Source of the DNA: a virus
IMG/VR virus record: IMGVR_UViG_3300036830_000277
Span: 1-60,531 of that record
Strand: one strand, 5' to 3'
DNA: 60,531 bases
Positions 34,209 through 41,786 of this stretch are shown in pieces. Under the pieces are notes generated by a model, which did not search any database, had not been told where the DNA came from, and saw only the letters and a program-made list of their open reading frames with translations. The stretch's first letter is position 1; each line of letters opens with the position of its first letter. The position numbers and the translations under genes were made by a program.

Positions 34209-34655
34209 TCACGCCACCTTCGTCGATCGCCGTGCTGCCACCTGACGCGCCGGCTTCGATCGCCGGCCGGACGGCGCGCGGGATTCCAGATAGTTCACGA
34301 GCCCGGTCCGGCTGATCTGCGTCATCTTCCCCACCTTGCGAAGTACGCCAGCGGGGATGCGGCCCTGGTGGATCTGGACGCGGAGCGTCGCCGGGGTGAG
34401 CTGCTCTCCCTCTTCGGCGGCGTACGCTGCGGCCTCGACGAGGGAGAGCCACTTGTCCTCGGGCTCGGGCACCTCATCGAACACGCCCTTCGGCAGCATG
34501 ACGGAGGCACTGAGCACGGTGAACGAGACGACCTGCCCTGCCCGGTTCCGGTCGACAAGGATTCCCGGAATGTTCTCCTCTGTCGTCAGCGGACCGGGCC
34601 GGAGGTCGAGGGCGATGCGGAACGTGTCCGCATCGCGAGAGTAGGTCGCCTTCAT
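34209..34655 (-). CDS. antitoxin-like protein: DUF2283 plus helix-turn-helix
   Basis: A 148-aa protein. The N-terminal 60 residues (MKATYSRDADTFRIALDLRP, then IPGILVDRNRAGQVVSFTVL) follow the DUF2283/YuzE pattern. The C-terminal part (WLSLVEAAAYAAEEG, TPATLRVQIHQGRIPAGVLRK, ISRTGLVNYLES) looks like an excisionase-type DNA-binding helix-turn-helix. DUF2283 proteins often pair with DUF4258 toxins (family knowledge). ATG 34655 has GGAAG upstream and overlaps the toxin stop (ATGA). It probably binds the palindrome at 34938. Confidence 0.75.
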   Translation of the reverse strand: MKATYSRDADTFRIALDLRPGPLTTEENIPGILVDRNRAGQVVSFTVLSASVMLPKGVFDEVPEPEDKWLSLVEAAAYAAEEGEQLTPATLRVQIHQGRIPAGVLRKVGKMTQISRTGLVNYLESRAPSGRRSKPARQVAARRSTKVA

Positions 34656-34930
34656 TTCTTCTTCCCTTCCAACCGCCGCCGTTTCGTGGGGCGATTGATC
34701 CAATGGTTTGAGATGACGAGGTCGTGGTCTGGACGGCGTAGGAAGACCACCTTGAGGGTCTTCCGGCCGAACGTCGCGCACCGGGAGAACCGGGTCTCAG
34801 CGCCCGTGTGGGTCACCGCTTCACACTCGCGACCTGCTTCCATCGTTATCCGAACCTGCCACCGCTTCACATTATGGTCGGTGAGGTCATCGACCGCGTG
34901 CACCGAGAGAACCAGCTTCCGTATCGTCAT
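34652..34930 (-). CDS. toxin-like DUF4258 protein
   Basis: A 92-aa basic protein. LSVHAVDDLTDHNVKRWQV and the later FGRKTLKVVFLRRPDHDLVIS match the DUF4258 order (S-x-H-A near the start, a VV strand near the end). Such proteins are RelE/BrnT-like toxin candidates. It is first in an operon with the antitoxin. The start codon lies at the predicted transcription start, so its mRNA may be leaderless. Confidence 0.65.
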   Translation of the reverse strand: MTIRKLVLSVHAVDDLTDHNVKRWQVRITMEAGRECEAVTHTGAETRFSRCATFGRKTLKVVFLRRPDHDLVISNHWINRPTKRRRLEGKKK

Positions 34931-34936
34931 GCAAGG

Positions 34937-34965
34937 AATATAAACGCTGTCGTTTATATAGTCAA
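34937..34965 (-). promoter_or_regulatory. sigma70-type promoter of toxin-antitoxin operon
   Basis: On the reverse strand, TTGACT (34965-34960), a 17-base spacer and TATATT (34942-34937) form a near-consensus promoter. Its AT-richness stands out from the surrounding sequence. The expected start point is about 34930, at the toxin's ATG. Confidence 0.8.
34938..34959. promoter_or_regulatory. palindromic operator over the promoter
   Basis: A perfect 9-bp inverted repeat (34938-34946 and 34951-34959, four-base centre) covers the spacer and most of the -10 box. A bound repressor here, most likely the antitoxin, would block RNA polymerase. Confidence 0.75.
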
Positions 34966-35393
34966 GGGGTCGGTTTCGACCCTCTTGGCTTCCCGCCCAG
35001 CACCGTCATCCCATGCAGGATCGCCAGTTGCAGCTTGGCCGATGCCGGCTGCCGGTGCATCTGGATGGCGTAGGGATCGCCGCGCTTGCCGGTGAGGTAA
35101 ACGGCCGCGACCTGCTCGCCGTCGATCGCGGCGGATGCAATCCCCTTCGCCACCGTCCAGACGATCTGCATCTCGTCACTCGCCTGCTTCGCGGCGAGCA
35201 CGACGGCGGCACCCCGCGGCACGCCAACGTGAATGTCGGGCCGCGCCTTGCGCGAGATCTCGGCGTGCAGCACGTCCGGGCCATACATCAGCGATACCCG
35301 CACGTCATCGAATGCCGTCTCATAGCGGACATTCCCGCTGCGTGGATCGCCGAGCTTCACCGGATCGGACCACGGCCATGGACGGCGCGTCAT
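34962..35393 (-). CDS. unknown accessory protein
   Basis: A 143-aa soluble protein. It includes YETAFDDVRVSLMYGPDVLHAE and helical stretches (AAVVLAAKQASDEMQIVW). No family was recognised. It overlaps the exported protein upstream by four bases, and its stop lies in the -35 box of the toxin-antitoxin promoter. Confidence 0.6.
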   Translation of the reverse strand: MTRRPWPWSDPVKLGDPRSGNVRYETAFDDVRVSLMYGPDVLHAEISRKARPDIHVGVPRGAAVVLAAKQASDEMQIVWTVAKGIASAAIDGEQVAAVYLTGKRGDPYAIQMHRQPASAKLQLAILHGMTVLGGKPRGSKPTP

Positions 35394-36001
35394 GGCTTGT
35401 CGTAGATCGCGCTATCGGGAAAGACGGTGGCGAGGAAGAGACGGAGCGAAAGGAGCCGCTTCACCTCGAGCTTGCCTTCGCGATAACCATGCGCTCCCTG
35501 CAATCGCCAATAGCCGGAATCGGCTCGGGCCAGCGTGAAGAGCTGCTGAGATGATATGATCAGCGGCACCGACTCCGACGCATGTTTCCCGGGGCCGCGA
35601 TCTCCGACCTCCCGATCCGGGGCATCGATGGCCCGGAGAGAGATCTCTTCATCGTTGGCGATGAATTGGAGCGCGACGCTGCCCGTCTCCGGGATGAATT
35701 GCCAGTCCACTCCGCAGTAGGAAATTGCGACGACGAACATGGTGTCAATCGGCGTCGTAATCAGGCGGCGCCAGCTCGCGGAGATGGTCGCCTCGCAGGC
35801 TCCGAGTGTGCATCCGCTTCGCGCGATCTCGCGGGGATACGTGAACAGCTTCTGCACGTGGGTGAATCGGTCGATCTCCGAAACCTGAAAATCGTCCTTC
35901 GAATGAAGGTCAAGCGGTCGCAGCGGTGGCCGCGGAGTTTTCTGCCCCGACGCTGCGCTGGCGACGACAAGCACCAACGAAATGGCGGAGACCATCCTCA
36001 C
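35390..36001 (-). CDS. exported accessory protein
   Basis: A 203-aa protein with a signal peptide (MRMVSAISLVLVVASAASGQ) and a mature part with two cysteines close together (SGCTLGACEA) and one more later (ISYCGVDW). GGGAG lies eight bases before the GTG start. It looks like a bacterial periplasmic or surface protein rather than a phage part, so it may alter the lysogen. Function is unknown. Confidence 0.65.
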   Translation of the reverse strand: MRMVSAISLVLVVASAASGQKTPRPPLRPLDLHSKDDFQVSEIDRFTHVQKLFTYPREIARSGCTLGACEATISASWRRLITTPIDTMFVVAISYCGVDWQFIPETGSVALQFIANDEEISLRAIDAPDREVGDRGPGKHASESVPLIISSQQLFTLARADSGYWRLQGAHGYREGKLEVKRLLSLRLFLATVFPDSAIYDKP

Positions 36002-36032
36002 GGCGATGCTCCCTTAATGGGGATGAGAATGA

Positions 36033-36500
36033 TCACGGCGACGGCATCTGAAGCTGGCCATCCTGCCAATGTCCAGAGTTCAGCGCCCAGTCACCGTAAC
36101 CGATCGCGAGTCCGGCTCCAGCGAATATCCCGATCTCTCCCAGGCGGTGACCTGTCCACGGTCGACGCGACTCATTCAGCCCCTGCGCACCGAGATCTGC
36201 GACCACAAAGAGCATCGTCCAGATGAGGATCGGCGGACCAGCGCTCCGGCCCTCCCATCGCTGCACGCGCAGGTTGGCGAGGGCTCGACGCGCGTTTCCG
36301 CGGTCGGTGTCGAGGACGATAGAATCCCTGGAGATCGCCAGCAGCGATCCCTCTGTCCAATCGCGATCTGCCGGGCCACGGATTCTCATCGCATCACCCT
36401 GCGTTACGTGCTGGCCAATTGGGAGCGCACCGGGGAGTGACGCAGACTGCGCGTGAAGCGGCGACGCTACCGCGAAAATGGCGAATGCGATCCACTTCAC
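36033..36500 (-). CDS. exported or membrane accessory protein
   Basis: A 155-aa protein with a signal peptide ending SPLHAQ, then a small beta domain (LLAISRDSIVLDTD, then ANLRVQRWEGR) and a hydrophobic C-terminal half (ILIWTMLFVVADLGA, IGIFAGAGLAIGYG). The beta part resembles short regulatory or envelope domains seen in Gemmatimonadota-type proteins (impression, untested). GAGG precedes the GTG start by six bases. Confidence 0.6.
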   Translation of the reverse strand: MKWIAFAIFAVASPLHAQSASLPGALPIGQHVTQGDAMRIRGPADRDWTEGSLLAISRDSIVLDTDRGNARRALANLRVQRWEGRSAGPPILIWTMLFVVADLGAQGLNESRRPWTGHRLGEIGIFAGAGLAIGYGDWALNSGHWQDGQLQMPSP

Positions 36501-36592
36501 GTTGATCCTCTGTTGACGGGGTTGCGGGATCTTGGATTTCGTGCGACTATCTGCCGGTGCTTCTTCGGTACCGCTGTTCCTCGGAGAAACGT

Positions 36593-36862
36593 ATGGCTGT
36601 GACTTGGTATATCGCCCGCCGGCGTCACCGGCATCTTGGAGCTTGGCCCGGCGACTACGTCGCCTACGACCCCTCTTCCTCAGACCCCATCAGGCTATAT
36701 CGACGGCTGCCCCCGAATCACGGAGCCTTGCTCGGCGCGATTGAAATGGGCGCGCTCGTCGAATGCGACCCTAACCTGCCTTCCGCCCGGTTGAACCAGG
36801 AGGTGCATCACCGCCAGGCCGATTCTCATCCAGTTCGACCGCCCATCCGGGTCGTGAAGTAG
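36593..36862 (+). CDS. small unknown protein, overlaps repressor 3' end
   Basis: An 89-aa protein starting at ATG 36593 with GGAG at 36583-36586. MAVTWYIARRRHRHLGAWPG and LYRRLPPNHGALLGAIEMG look like real protein sequence. Its last 92 bases overlap the 3' end of the reverse-strand repressor gene, so the two transcripts would be antisense. The final 30 residues may be low in meaning. Confidence 0.5.
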   Translation: MAVTWYIARRRHRHLGAWPGDYVAYDPSSSDPIRLYRRLPPNHGALLGAIEMGALVECDPNLPSARLNQEVHHRQADSHPVRPPIRVVK

Positions 36863-37238
36863 CCAGCAGCGCCTCGAGCTCTGCGATCTGGCCGGTCAGC
36901 TTCGCGACGGTCTGACGCATCCGCGAGACCAGATCCGGCTGCGGCATCGCGCCCGCGTCGCGGATAATGGCACGCTTAGCTCGCGCGGCCGATTGATCAG
37001 GACCATGGAGTAGCCTTTCCGTAGTCGTTTCAAGCACATCAGCTAGGCGCCGCATCGTCCGTTTCTGCGGCTCGAATTCGTTGCGCTCCCATCGCGAGAC
37101 CGTCACCGAATCCTTTCCAACCTTCGCGCCGAGCTCTTGTTGAGTGAGCATGCGCGTTTCACGTGCAATCCGTATCCGATCGCCGAGGGTTTCTGGCCCT
37201 CGGGCAGGGGGCTTGACAGCTAGGCGTTTTCTAGCCAT
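36771..37238 (-). CDS. CI/Cro-type repressor
   Basis: A 155-aa transcription regulator with an HTH_3 domain at residues 16-75 (LGDRIRIARETRMLTQQELGAK, DSVTVSRWERNEFEPQKRT). The C-terminal half is a helix that may dimerise, and there is no S24 peptidase domain, so induction by RecA cleavage is not expected. It faces a strong forward promoter that lies inside its own 5' end. Likely the lysogeny repressor. Confidence 0.8.
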   Translation of the reverse strand: MARKRLAVKPPARGPETLGDRIRIARETRMLTQQELGAKVGKDSVTVSRWERNEFEPQKRTMRRLADVLETTTERLLHGPDQSAARAKRAIIRDAGAMPQPDLVSRMRQTVAKLTGQIAELEALLATSRPGWAVELDENRPGGDAPPGSTGRKAG

Positions 37239-37241
37239 TAT
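37213..37241 (+). promoter_or_regulatory. forward early promoter inside the repressor gene
   Basis: TTGACA (37213-37218), a 17-base spacer and CATTAT (37236-37241) make a near-consensus promoter pointing to the early genes. It overlaps the repressor's start codon, so transcription of the two is mutually exclusive. Confidence 0.7.
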
Positions 37242-37288
37242 GATGGCGTTGACGTAACAAACGATAGGTCACTAGGCACCCACTAGGC
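37219..37288. promoter_or_regulatory. candidate repressor operators
   Basis: The spacer (37219-37235) is an inverted repeat, GCTAG and CTAGC, seven bases apart. CTAGGC recurs in the same direction at 37220, 37272 and 37283. The spacing suggests operator sites around the early promoter. Which protein binds is not shown; the repressor and the ribbon-helix-helix protein are both candidates. Confidence 0.5.
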
Positions 37289-37297
37289 GGTAACGTA

Positions 37298-37501
37298 ATG
37301 GCAGACAACAACTTGGACGGCTCAACGCTACGTGAAATCAACGGTCGCAGCAAGCGTGCGTGGGCCGCTACCTCGATCAACTTCCCGCCGGAACTGATCG
37401 AGAAGGTTGATCAGATCGCCAGAGAGTTCGAAATGCCGCGCAACACGGTGGTCATCTACGCAGTCGAACTCATGCTCGCATCCGCGCCGGTCCAGCCGTG
37501 A
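37298..37501 (+). CDS. ribbon-helix-helix DNA-binding protein
   Basis: A 67-aa protein with an RHH/CopG-like fold: the strand AATSINFPPELIEKV, then helices VDQIAREFEM and TVVIYAVELMLA. First gene after the early promoter, in the Cro/Arc position, so probably an early regulator. The ribosome site is weak. Confidence 0.75.
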   Translation: MADNNLDGSTLREINGRSKRAWAATSINFPPELIEKVDQIAREFEMPRNTVVIYAVELMLASAPVQP

Positions 37502-37938
37502 CCTCGATCGCGAGCGAGACAATGCAGCCGAGCAATCGGCGGCGCTACGGGGGATCGCAGCCAGCCCCCCACACCGCCATCGTCTACCAGCACGTCGCAG
37601 AGCGACTCGGGCCGCGTTGCACTGCGAAAGGCGTCGAGCACAAGGTGGCCCGCGCCGTGCTGCTGCTCGAAATCACGATCGAGGAAGCCCACCGGACCGG
37701 CAACTTCGCGCAATGCGATGAGATCTTCGCGCGATTGAACGCCCATCGTCACACGCACGCGACCTCCCGCGACAACGCACTGCGTCGTCACGCGATCGCT
37801 GACTCCACTGAGCAGGTCGAACGATGCGCTTGGCAGGAGGCGACGAACGCCGCCGCGGCCCGCCGAGAAATCGACGCGCTCGCGGACGAGATCGCCGCGG
37901 CCGAGGTGCTCATGGTGCAGATGGAGGGCGCCAAGTGA
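37498..37938 (+). CDS. unknown early protein
   Basis: A 146-aa mostly helical protein (KVARAVLLLEITIEEAHRTG, ARREIDALADEIAAAEVLMV). It overlaps the RHH gene by four bases and the next tiny membrane gene by four. No family was recognised. Confidence 0.6.
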   Translation: MTSIASETMQPSNRRRYGGSQPAPHTAIVYQHVAERLGPRCTAKGVEHKVARAVLLLEITIEEAHRTGNFAQCDEIFARLNAHRHTHATSRDNALRRHAIADSTEQVERCAWQEATNAAAARREIDALADEIAAAEVLMVQMEGAK

Positions 37939-38039
37939 ATCCAGCTGACCTGTTGGGCCGTGCCGTCGTCGTGCTGCTCGCTTCGGTGTTCGTCTGCTCC
38001 CTCCTCGACCTCGCGCGTGCTGCGTGGCGGCACCTGTGA
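37935..38039 (+). CDS. 34-aa membrane protein
   Basis: GTG start over the upstream stop. One membrane segment (AVVVLLASVFVCSLLDLA) and a basic end. First of four overlapping micro-genes with the same layout. Support comes from the coupled overlaps. Confidence 0.55.
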   Translation: MNPADLLGRAVVVLLASVFVCSLLDLARAAWRHL

Positions 38040-38221
38040 ACCCGGCCCTCTGGCTGATCAACGCCATCGGCTTCGTGATGCTCGGCGTTCTCGGACTGAT
38101 CGTCGCGCTGGCGGCGGTGTTCTTCGCCTGCGTCGCGATCGCGGCGGTGATCTGCCTCCCATTCTACCGTGATGACTGGCGCAGTGTGCCGGGCGCGATG
38201 ATCCCCGGGGGTGAGGGATGA
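38036..38221 (+). CDS. 61-aa membrane protein
   Basis: GTG start overlapping the previous stop by four bases. It has a long hydrophobic stretch, probably two segments (LWLINAIGFVMLGVLGLI, AAVFFACVAIAAVICLP), then YRDDW and a short polar tail. Confidence 0.6.
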   Translation: MNPALWLINAIGFVMLGVLGLIVALAAVFFACVAIAAVICLPFYRDDWRSVPGAMIPGGEG

Positions 38222-38346
38222 ACGCCCATGAATGGTTCATCACGATCGGGATCTTCGCGGCCGCGATGATCGTGGTCGGCGGAATCATGTGGGGTATCGG
38301 CCGAGTGCTCGACAAGATGCTCAAACCGATGGGAGACGAACGGTGA
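38218..38346 (+). CDS. 42-aa membrane protein
   Basis: ATG behind GAGGG, overlapping the previous gene by four bases. One membrane segment (FITIGIFAAAMIVVGGIMWG) followed by a basic helix. Confidence 0.6.
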   Translation: MNAHEWFITIGIFAAAMIVVGGIMWGIGRVLDKMLKPMGDER

Positions 38347-38537
38347 GGCCGGAATACTTGGCGGCGCTGGATCACCCCACGGTCGGAGCGATCGTGTCGC
38401 GAATCGTGGTGGGGCTGCTGCCATTCGCTGTCGCAGTACTCGGCTGGGCGGTCTATCGCCTGGGTCGCGTCGACTGGGCGCGCGCGCAGCAGGCGCATCT
38501 CGACAAGGTGGGACGGAGCGGGACGCTGGACTGGTAG
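38343..38537 (+). CDS. 64-aa membrane protein
   Basis: GTG start in a four-base overlap. One membrane segment (IVVGLLPFAVAVLGWAVYRL), then an amphipathic tail. Last of the micro-gene run. Confidence 0.6.
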   Translation: MRPEYLAALDHPTVGAIVSRIVVGLLPFAVAVLGWAVYRLGRVDWARAQQAHLDKVGRSGTLDW

Positions 38538-38545
38538 CAGCACAA

Positions 38546-38565
38546 AGCCCGGCGCGAACCGGGCT
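38546..38565 (+). terminator. hairpin after the membrane micro-genes
   Basis: A 7-bp stem (38546-38552 with 38559-38565) with a six-base loop, nine bases after the last micro-gene. No T-run. The following 130 bases to the next start hold no clear gene. Confidence 0.45.
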
Positions 38566-38698
38566 CTGGTAGGACGGGTGTCCAGTGAGGACCCCTCAAC
38601 GATCACCACGACCAATTCGAGGGTCAAGTGCAGCAATCATCGCATCGCATCCGCGTTGCGCCGGCGATCCCGGCTGCGGCGCCGGTCCGGAGGATCAC

Positions 38699-39631
38699 GT
38701 GAGCGCCGCCGCGACGAAAGCGCGCGGCTCCGCGGCGCGTGACCTCCAGCTGGCGCGGGCCGACGCGCATCAAGACTTCATGAGTCAGTCCGGGAAGACC
38801 TTGGCGGACCTATCTGATGAGCAATTCGAGGAAGGGCTCCGGCGCGTGAAGGTCATGCACGACCGGGTCGAGAAGGCGTTCGCCTCGATTCTCCGCGAGG
38901 GTGTCCACTACGGCAACCCGGAAGAGAACGGCCAGAAGAAGTTCAAGAAGCCGATGCTCTACGAGGTCGGAGCCCAGGCGCTTCGAACCGTGGTGCGGCT
39001 CTCCGTGCGCCACATGGATCGCTCGCCGACGATCGAGCACTCGGGCGATTACGTCACGGTCGTCGTCCAGATGGGAATCTTCGATGCCGTCGGAAGGCTG
39101 ATCGCGACGCGGGCAGCTGCCTGCAATACCACGGAGGAAGTCTTCCGGTCCTCCGACGGCGCCGGATGGCTGTACGACGATGCGCGCTCCGAGATCCATC
39201 ACTGCCTGACCACCGCCGAGAAGCGGTGTGCGACCTTGCTCACGAAGGAAGCGACGGGCGCCACCGAGTTCTTCACCAACGAAGAGCAGATCCCCTGCGC
39301 CGACGAGGATCGCGACACCTCCCGGATGACCGACGAGGAAAAGCGGACCATCGTCGCGGCCGCGCTGGCGCGCCGGATGAACCGGGGCCAGTTGGAGAAG
39401 CTGGTCATCGATGTGCTCGGACGGCTGCAGGTCGGGACCGGCGCCGAGGTCAAGAAGGTGCTCGGCCAGATCGCGAAGTGGGAACCGCCGGCGAAGAAGA
39501 CGGGCGAAGCGCCGACACCGGCCGCGCCGGCCACGCGCGACACCAGCTTCGACGAAATGCCGGAGGCATTGGCCGATGAATCCGATGCGCTGGGCGATGG
39601 CGTTCCCGCGGCGGAAGGCGGTGCATCGTGA
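38699..39631 (+). CDS. conserved phage protein, possible ssDNA-annealing role
   Basis: A 310-aa protein. LREGVHYGNPEEN and the following KPMLYEVGAQAL match a pattern (x-YG-x-P... K-P-x-L-x-K/E-x-GA-x-x-L) common in phage proteins near recombination genes; the exact role is not established here. The C-terminus is a helix and an acidic, Pro-rich tail. GTG 38699 has GGAGG at 38689-38693, better than the GTG at 38585. Confidence 0.65.
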   Translation: MSAAATKARGSAARDLQLARADAHQDFMSQSGKTLADLSDEQFEEGLRRVKVMHDRVEKAFASILREGVHYGNPEENGQKKFKKPMLYEVGAQALRTVVRLSVRHMDRSPTIEHSGDYVTVVVQMGIFDAVGRLIATRAAACNTTEEVFRSSDGAGWLYDDARSEIHHCLTTAEKRCATLLTKEATGATEFFTNEEQIPCADEDRDTSRMTDEEKRTIVAAALARRMNRGQLEKLVIDVLGRLQVGTGAEVKKVLGQIAKWEPPAKKTGEAPTPAAPATRDTSFDEMPEALADESDALGDGVPAAEGGAS

Positions 39632-40110
39632 CGCGCCGCGGACCCGCACGGGACGACGATGAGGATGGCGTCACGTCAGTGACGATATCAGGCCCAGGCG
39701 AGGTTGGCGTTACCCTGATCCCGATCGGTGTCGCTGATCGGCCGCTCTGCTCGATCGCGTCCGATCTCCTCACGAAGGCATGCACCCGAGCCGACAAGGC
39801 CTGCCTGATGATTGAGCTGGTGCCGGACGTCGTCGCCCGTCGTGCGGAGGAATCCAACGAGCTGCAGCGGCGCTTCAGCGCGACGGGGTCGACGGTCGAG
39901 AAGGCGATGCTCGATCTCGGGCTGCCTGCTCGCCTGCTCCCGGCGCTCAAGGCCGGGCTGAAGATCGAGATTCACAATACCGAGCGACTCATCAAGAAGC
40001 AGACCGAGCTCCGGCTCGAAACGGAGGAGACGGAGGCGCGCCAGTCGCAGCTCTCCCGCTTGCTGGAACGGCTCGACGTGGCTGGCCTCGGCGCGGAGGC
40101 TGCGGAATGA
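39628..40110 (+). CDS. unknown early protein with coiled coil
   Basis: A 160-aa protein. A beta-like N-terminus is followed by a long C-terminal coiled coil (IEIHNTERLIKKQTELRLET, then SRLLERLD). ATGA-type overlap with both neighbours suggests it works with the preceding protein. Confidence 0.6.
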   Translation: MTRRGPARDDDEDGVTSVTISGPGEVGVTLIPIGVADRPLCSIASDLLTKACTRADKACLMIELVPDVVARRAEESNELQRRFSATGSTVEKAMLDLGLPARLLPALKAGLKIEIHNTERLIKKQTELRLETEETEARQSQLSRLLERLDVAGLGAEAAE

Positions 40111-40445
40111 CAGCCGTCGCGGTTCACGTCATCGATCCGGCGCTGCCATTGCTCGGCCAGGATGCGATCGGCGCGGCGGTAGCTCGCCCATCGCACGCGA
40201 TCCTGATCGACGAAAACATCCGGCTGCGCACCGAGAACGCCGTCCATCTTGCGCGCCAGGCCGCGGACTCGGAGCTCATCCGCCAGGCGACTACGAAGTT
40301 GATCCGGCATCGCATCGATGCGCATGCCGTGGACGTCCGGCTGCAGGCGCGCGAACTGGAGATCGAGCGGCGCGACGAGCGGATCGCGTTCCTCGAGGCC
40401 GAGCTCGCGCGAGCGGGCGCGCAGGTCTCGGAGTTCGTTCGATGA
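40107..40445 (+). CDS. unknown helical early protein
   Basis: A 112-aa protein, helical with a closing coiled coil (ELEIERRDERIAFLEAELARAG). Four-base overlaps on both sides. No family was recognised. Confidence 0.55.
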   Translation: MTAVAVHVIDPALPLLGQDAIGAAVARPSHAILIDENIRLRTENAVHLARQAADSELIRQATTKLIRHRIDAHAVDVRLQARELEIERRDERIAFLEAELARAGAQVSEFVR

Positions 40446-40837
40446 CACGCCTCCTCCGATGGCGCGTGCGCACCACCGTGCCGATCACGTCCCGACCGAA
40501 TACCTGCGCCGGGTTCACCGTCGAGCGGATCCGCGCGCCGCGGCGCGGGATCGACCGCGGGCTCTATCTCGTCCGTGCGCCCGATGGTCGGTCGCGCACG
40601 GCGGTGCTCCGTGGCGCGTCGATGGGCGAGCGCCTCCTGGCACACCTCGTCTACCTCGTCGCCGATGGCTTCGAGCTCGGCGCCGAAGTCGGCCGGTTCT
40701 GGCCGAAGCGCAAGATGTTCCCGGCAACTCCCTCTCTCCGCGATGCCCACGGCGACTTCTACGATGCCGTCCGCTTCGCCTGTCTCGCGGGCCACGGTCA
40801 CGCGGCCGCCTCTTCGATGGAGCATACCGATGAGTAA
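40442..40837 (+). CDS. unknown basic early protein
   Basis: A 131-aa arginine-rich protein (LLRWRVRTTVPITSRPNTCA, RFWPKRKMF). It overlaps its neighbours by four and eight bases. Possibly nucleic-acid binding; no family was recognised. Confidence 0.55.
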   Translation: MTRLLRWRVRTTVPITSRPNTCAGFTVERIRAPRRGIDRGLYLVRAPDGRSRTAVLRGASMGERLLAHLVYLVADGFELGAEVGRFWPKRKMFPATPSLRDAHGDFYDAVRFACLAGHGHAAASSMEHTDE

Positions 40838-41786
40838 GACCGTCAAGGCGCCGCGCATTGTGCGCGAGCTCCCCGCAGGGCTCCGGCTCACCACGGGCGC
40901 CCACCCCGACCATAAAGGGTTCTGCTTCAACGAGGCGATCGCCTTCGTCGCCGGTGAGAAATGGAGCGACGCGCCCGCGTGCGTGAGCCCGGTGATTCGG
41001 CGCTTCGGGATGGGATTGAACGACCGATGGCCCGAGGATGACAAGCAGCTCCTCATTCCCTTCATCATTCCAGCGATCGGGACGCGGACGACCGACGCCG
41101 ACGAGCTCACGCGGAAGTTCATGGCGCTCGACTGGGCCTACCGCACGGCAGCTCCGGCCGCATTCCGTCTCCTCAAGCTCGACGAGCAGGCGGAACGGCT
41201 CGCCACGATCGCACCGATCGTCGATCAGGCGACGTGGGATCTGGCGTGGCCGGTGATGCGCCAGCTGCGCGACAAGGCGTGGGAGCGCCGCGCAGCGGCG
41301 CTCAAAAAAATCCGCGCAATCGTGAAACCGGCGGCGGTGGCGGCGGAGGCGGTGGCGGCGGTGGCGGCGGAGGCGGCGGCGGCGGCGGCGGTGGCGGCGG
41401 AGGCGGTGGCGGCGGTGGCGGCGGAGGCGGTGGCGGTGGCGGCGGTGGCGGCGGAGGCGGTGGCGGCGGAGGTGGCGGCGATTTCGCGAATTCTCGGCGA
41501 TGAATCCGCCGAGAATTCGCTCCTGCGTCGCGAGCTCGTCGAGATCATCCGCAAGGGCACGGCATCACTCCCGAAGAATCCGAGCTGGGGCCAAGCGTGG
41601 GACGCGGTCTACCGGCCGGTCCGCCGCAAGATTCGCGAGCTGATCGGCACGCCCGGTGTCCTCGGGCCCGCGTACGACGCGCACCGCGTCTGGGTGCGCG
41701 ACTCCGCGCTCGAGCTCCTCGATCGGATGATCGCCGTCGGTCGCGTCGAGCCGACGATCGCCATCAAGAAGGGCGCCCAGGCGTGA
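40830..41786 (+). CDS. early protein with Ala/Val/Glu tandem repeat
   Basis: A 318-aa protein in three parts. Residues 1-165 are a conserved-looking domain (HPDHKGFCFNEAIAFVAGEKW, VIRRFGMGLNDRWPEDD). Residues about 167-218 are low complexity, repeats such as VAAEAVAA. The rest is a helical domain (LLRRELVEIIRKGTASLP, YRPVRRKIRELI). The repeat probably forms a long helix linking the two. ATG 40830 overlaps the previous gene by eight bases. Confidence 0.65.
   Translation: MSKTVKAPRIVRELPAGLRLTTGAHPDHKGFCFNEAIAFVAGEKWSDAPACVSPVIRRFGMGLNDRWPEDDKQLLIPFIIPAIGTRTTDADELTRKFMALDWAYRTAAPAAFRLLKLDEQAERLATIAPIVDQATWDLAWPVMRQLRDKAWERRAAALKKIRAIVKPAAVAAEAVAAVAAEAAAAAAVAAEAVAAVAAEAVAVAAVAAEAVAAEVAAISRILGDESAENSLLRRELVEIIRKGTASLPKNPSWGQAWDAVYRPVRRKIRELIGTPGVLGPAYDAHRVWVRDSALELLDRMIAVGRVEPTIAIKKGAQA
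41328..41483 (+). repeat. GGC-type tandem repeat in coding sequence
   Basis: About 155 bases of near-perfect GGCGGN units. In the gene's frame they read Ala, Val and Glu; in a second frame poly-Gly and in the minus strand Ala/Thr/Ser runs. Unit number is likely to change by slippage; six-base steps keep the frame. Confidence 0.85.

Noticed and set aside
38585-38701. Upstream GTG start at 38585 for the conserved early protein
   Set aside because: The GTG at 38699 has GGAGG at good spacing; the extra 38 residues look random.
41234-41503. Poly-Gly open frame of 89 codons
   Set aside because: It is the GGC-type repeat read in the second frame; the real gene reads Ala/Val/Glu and continues on both sides.
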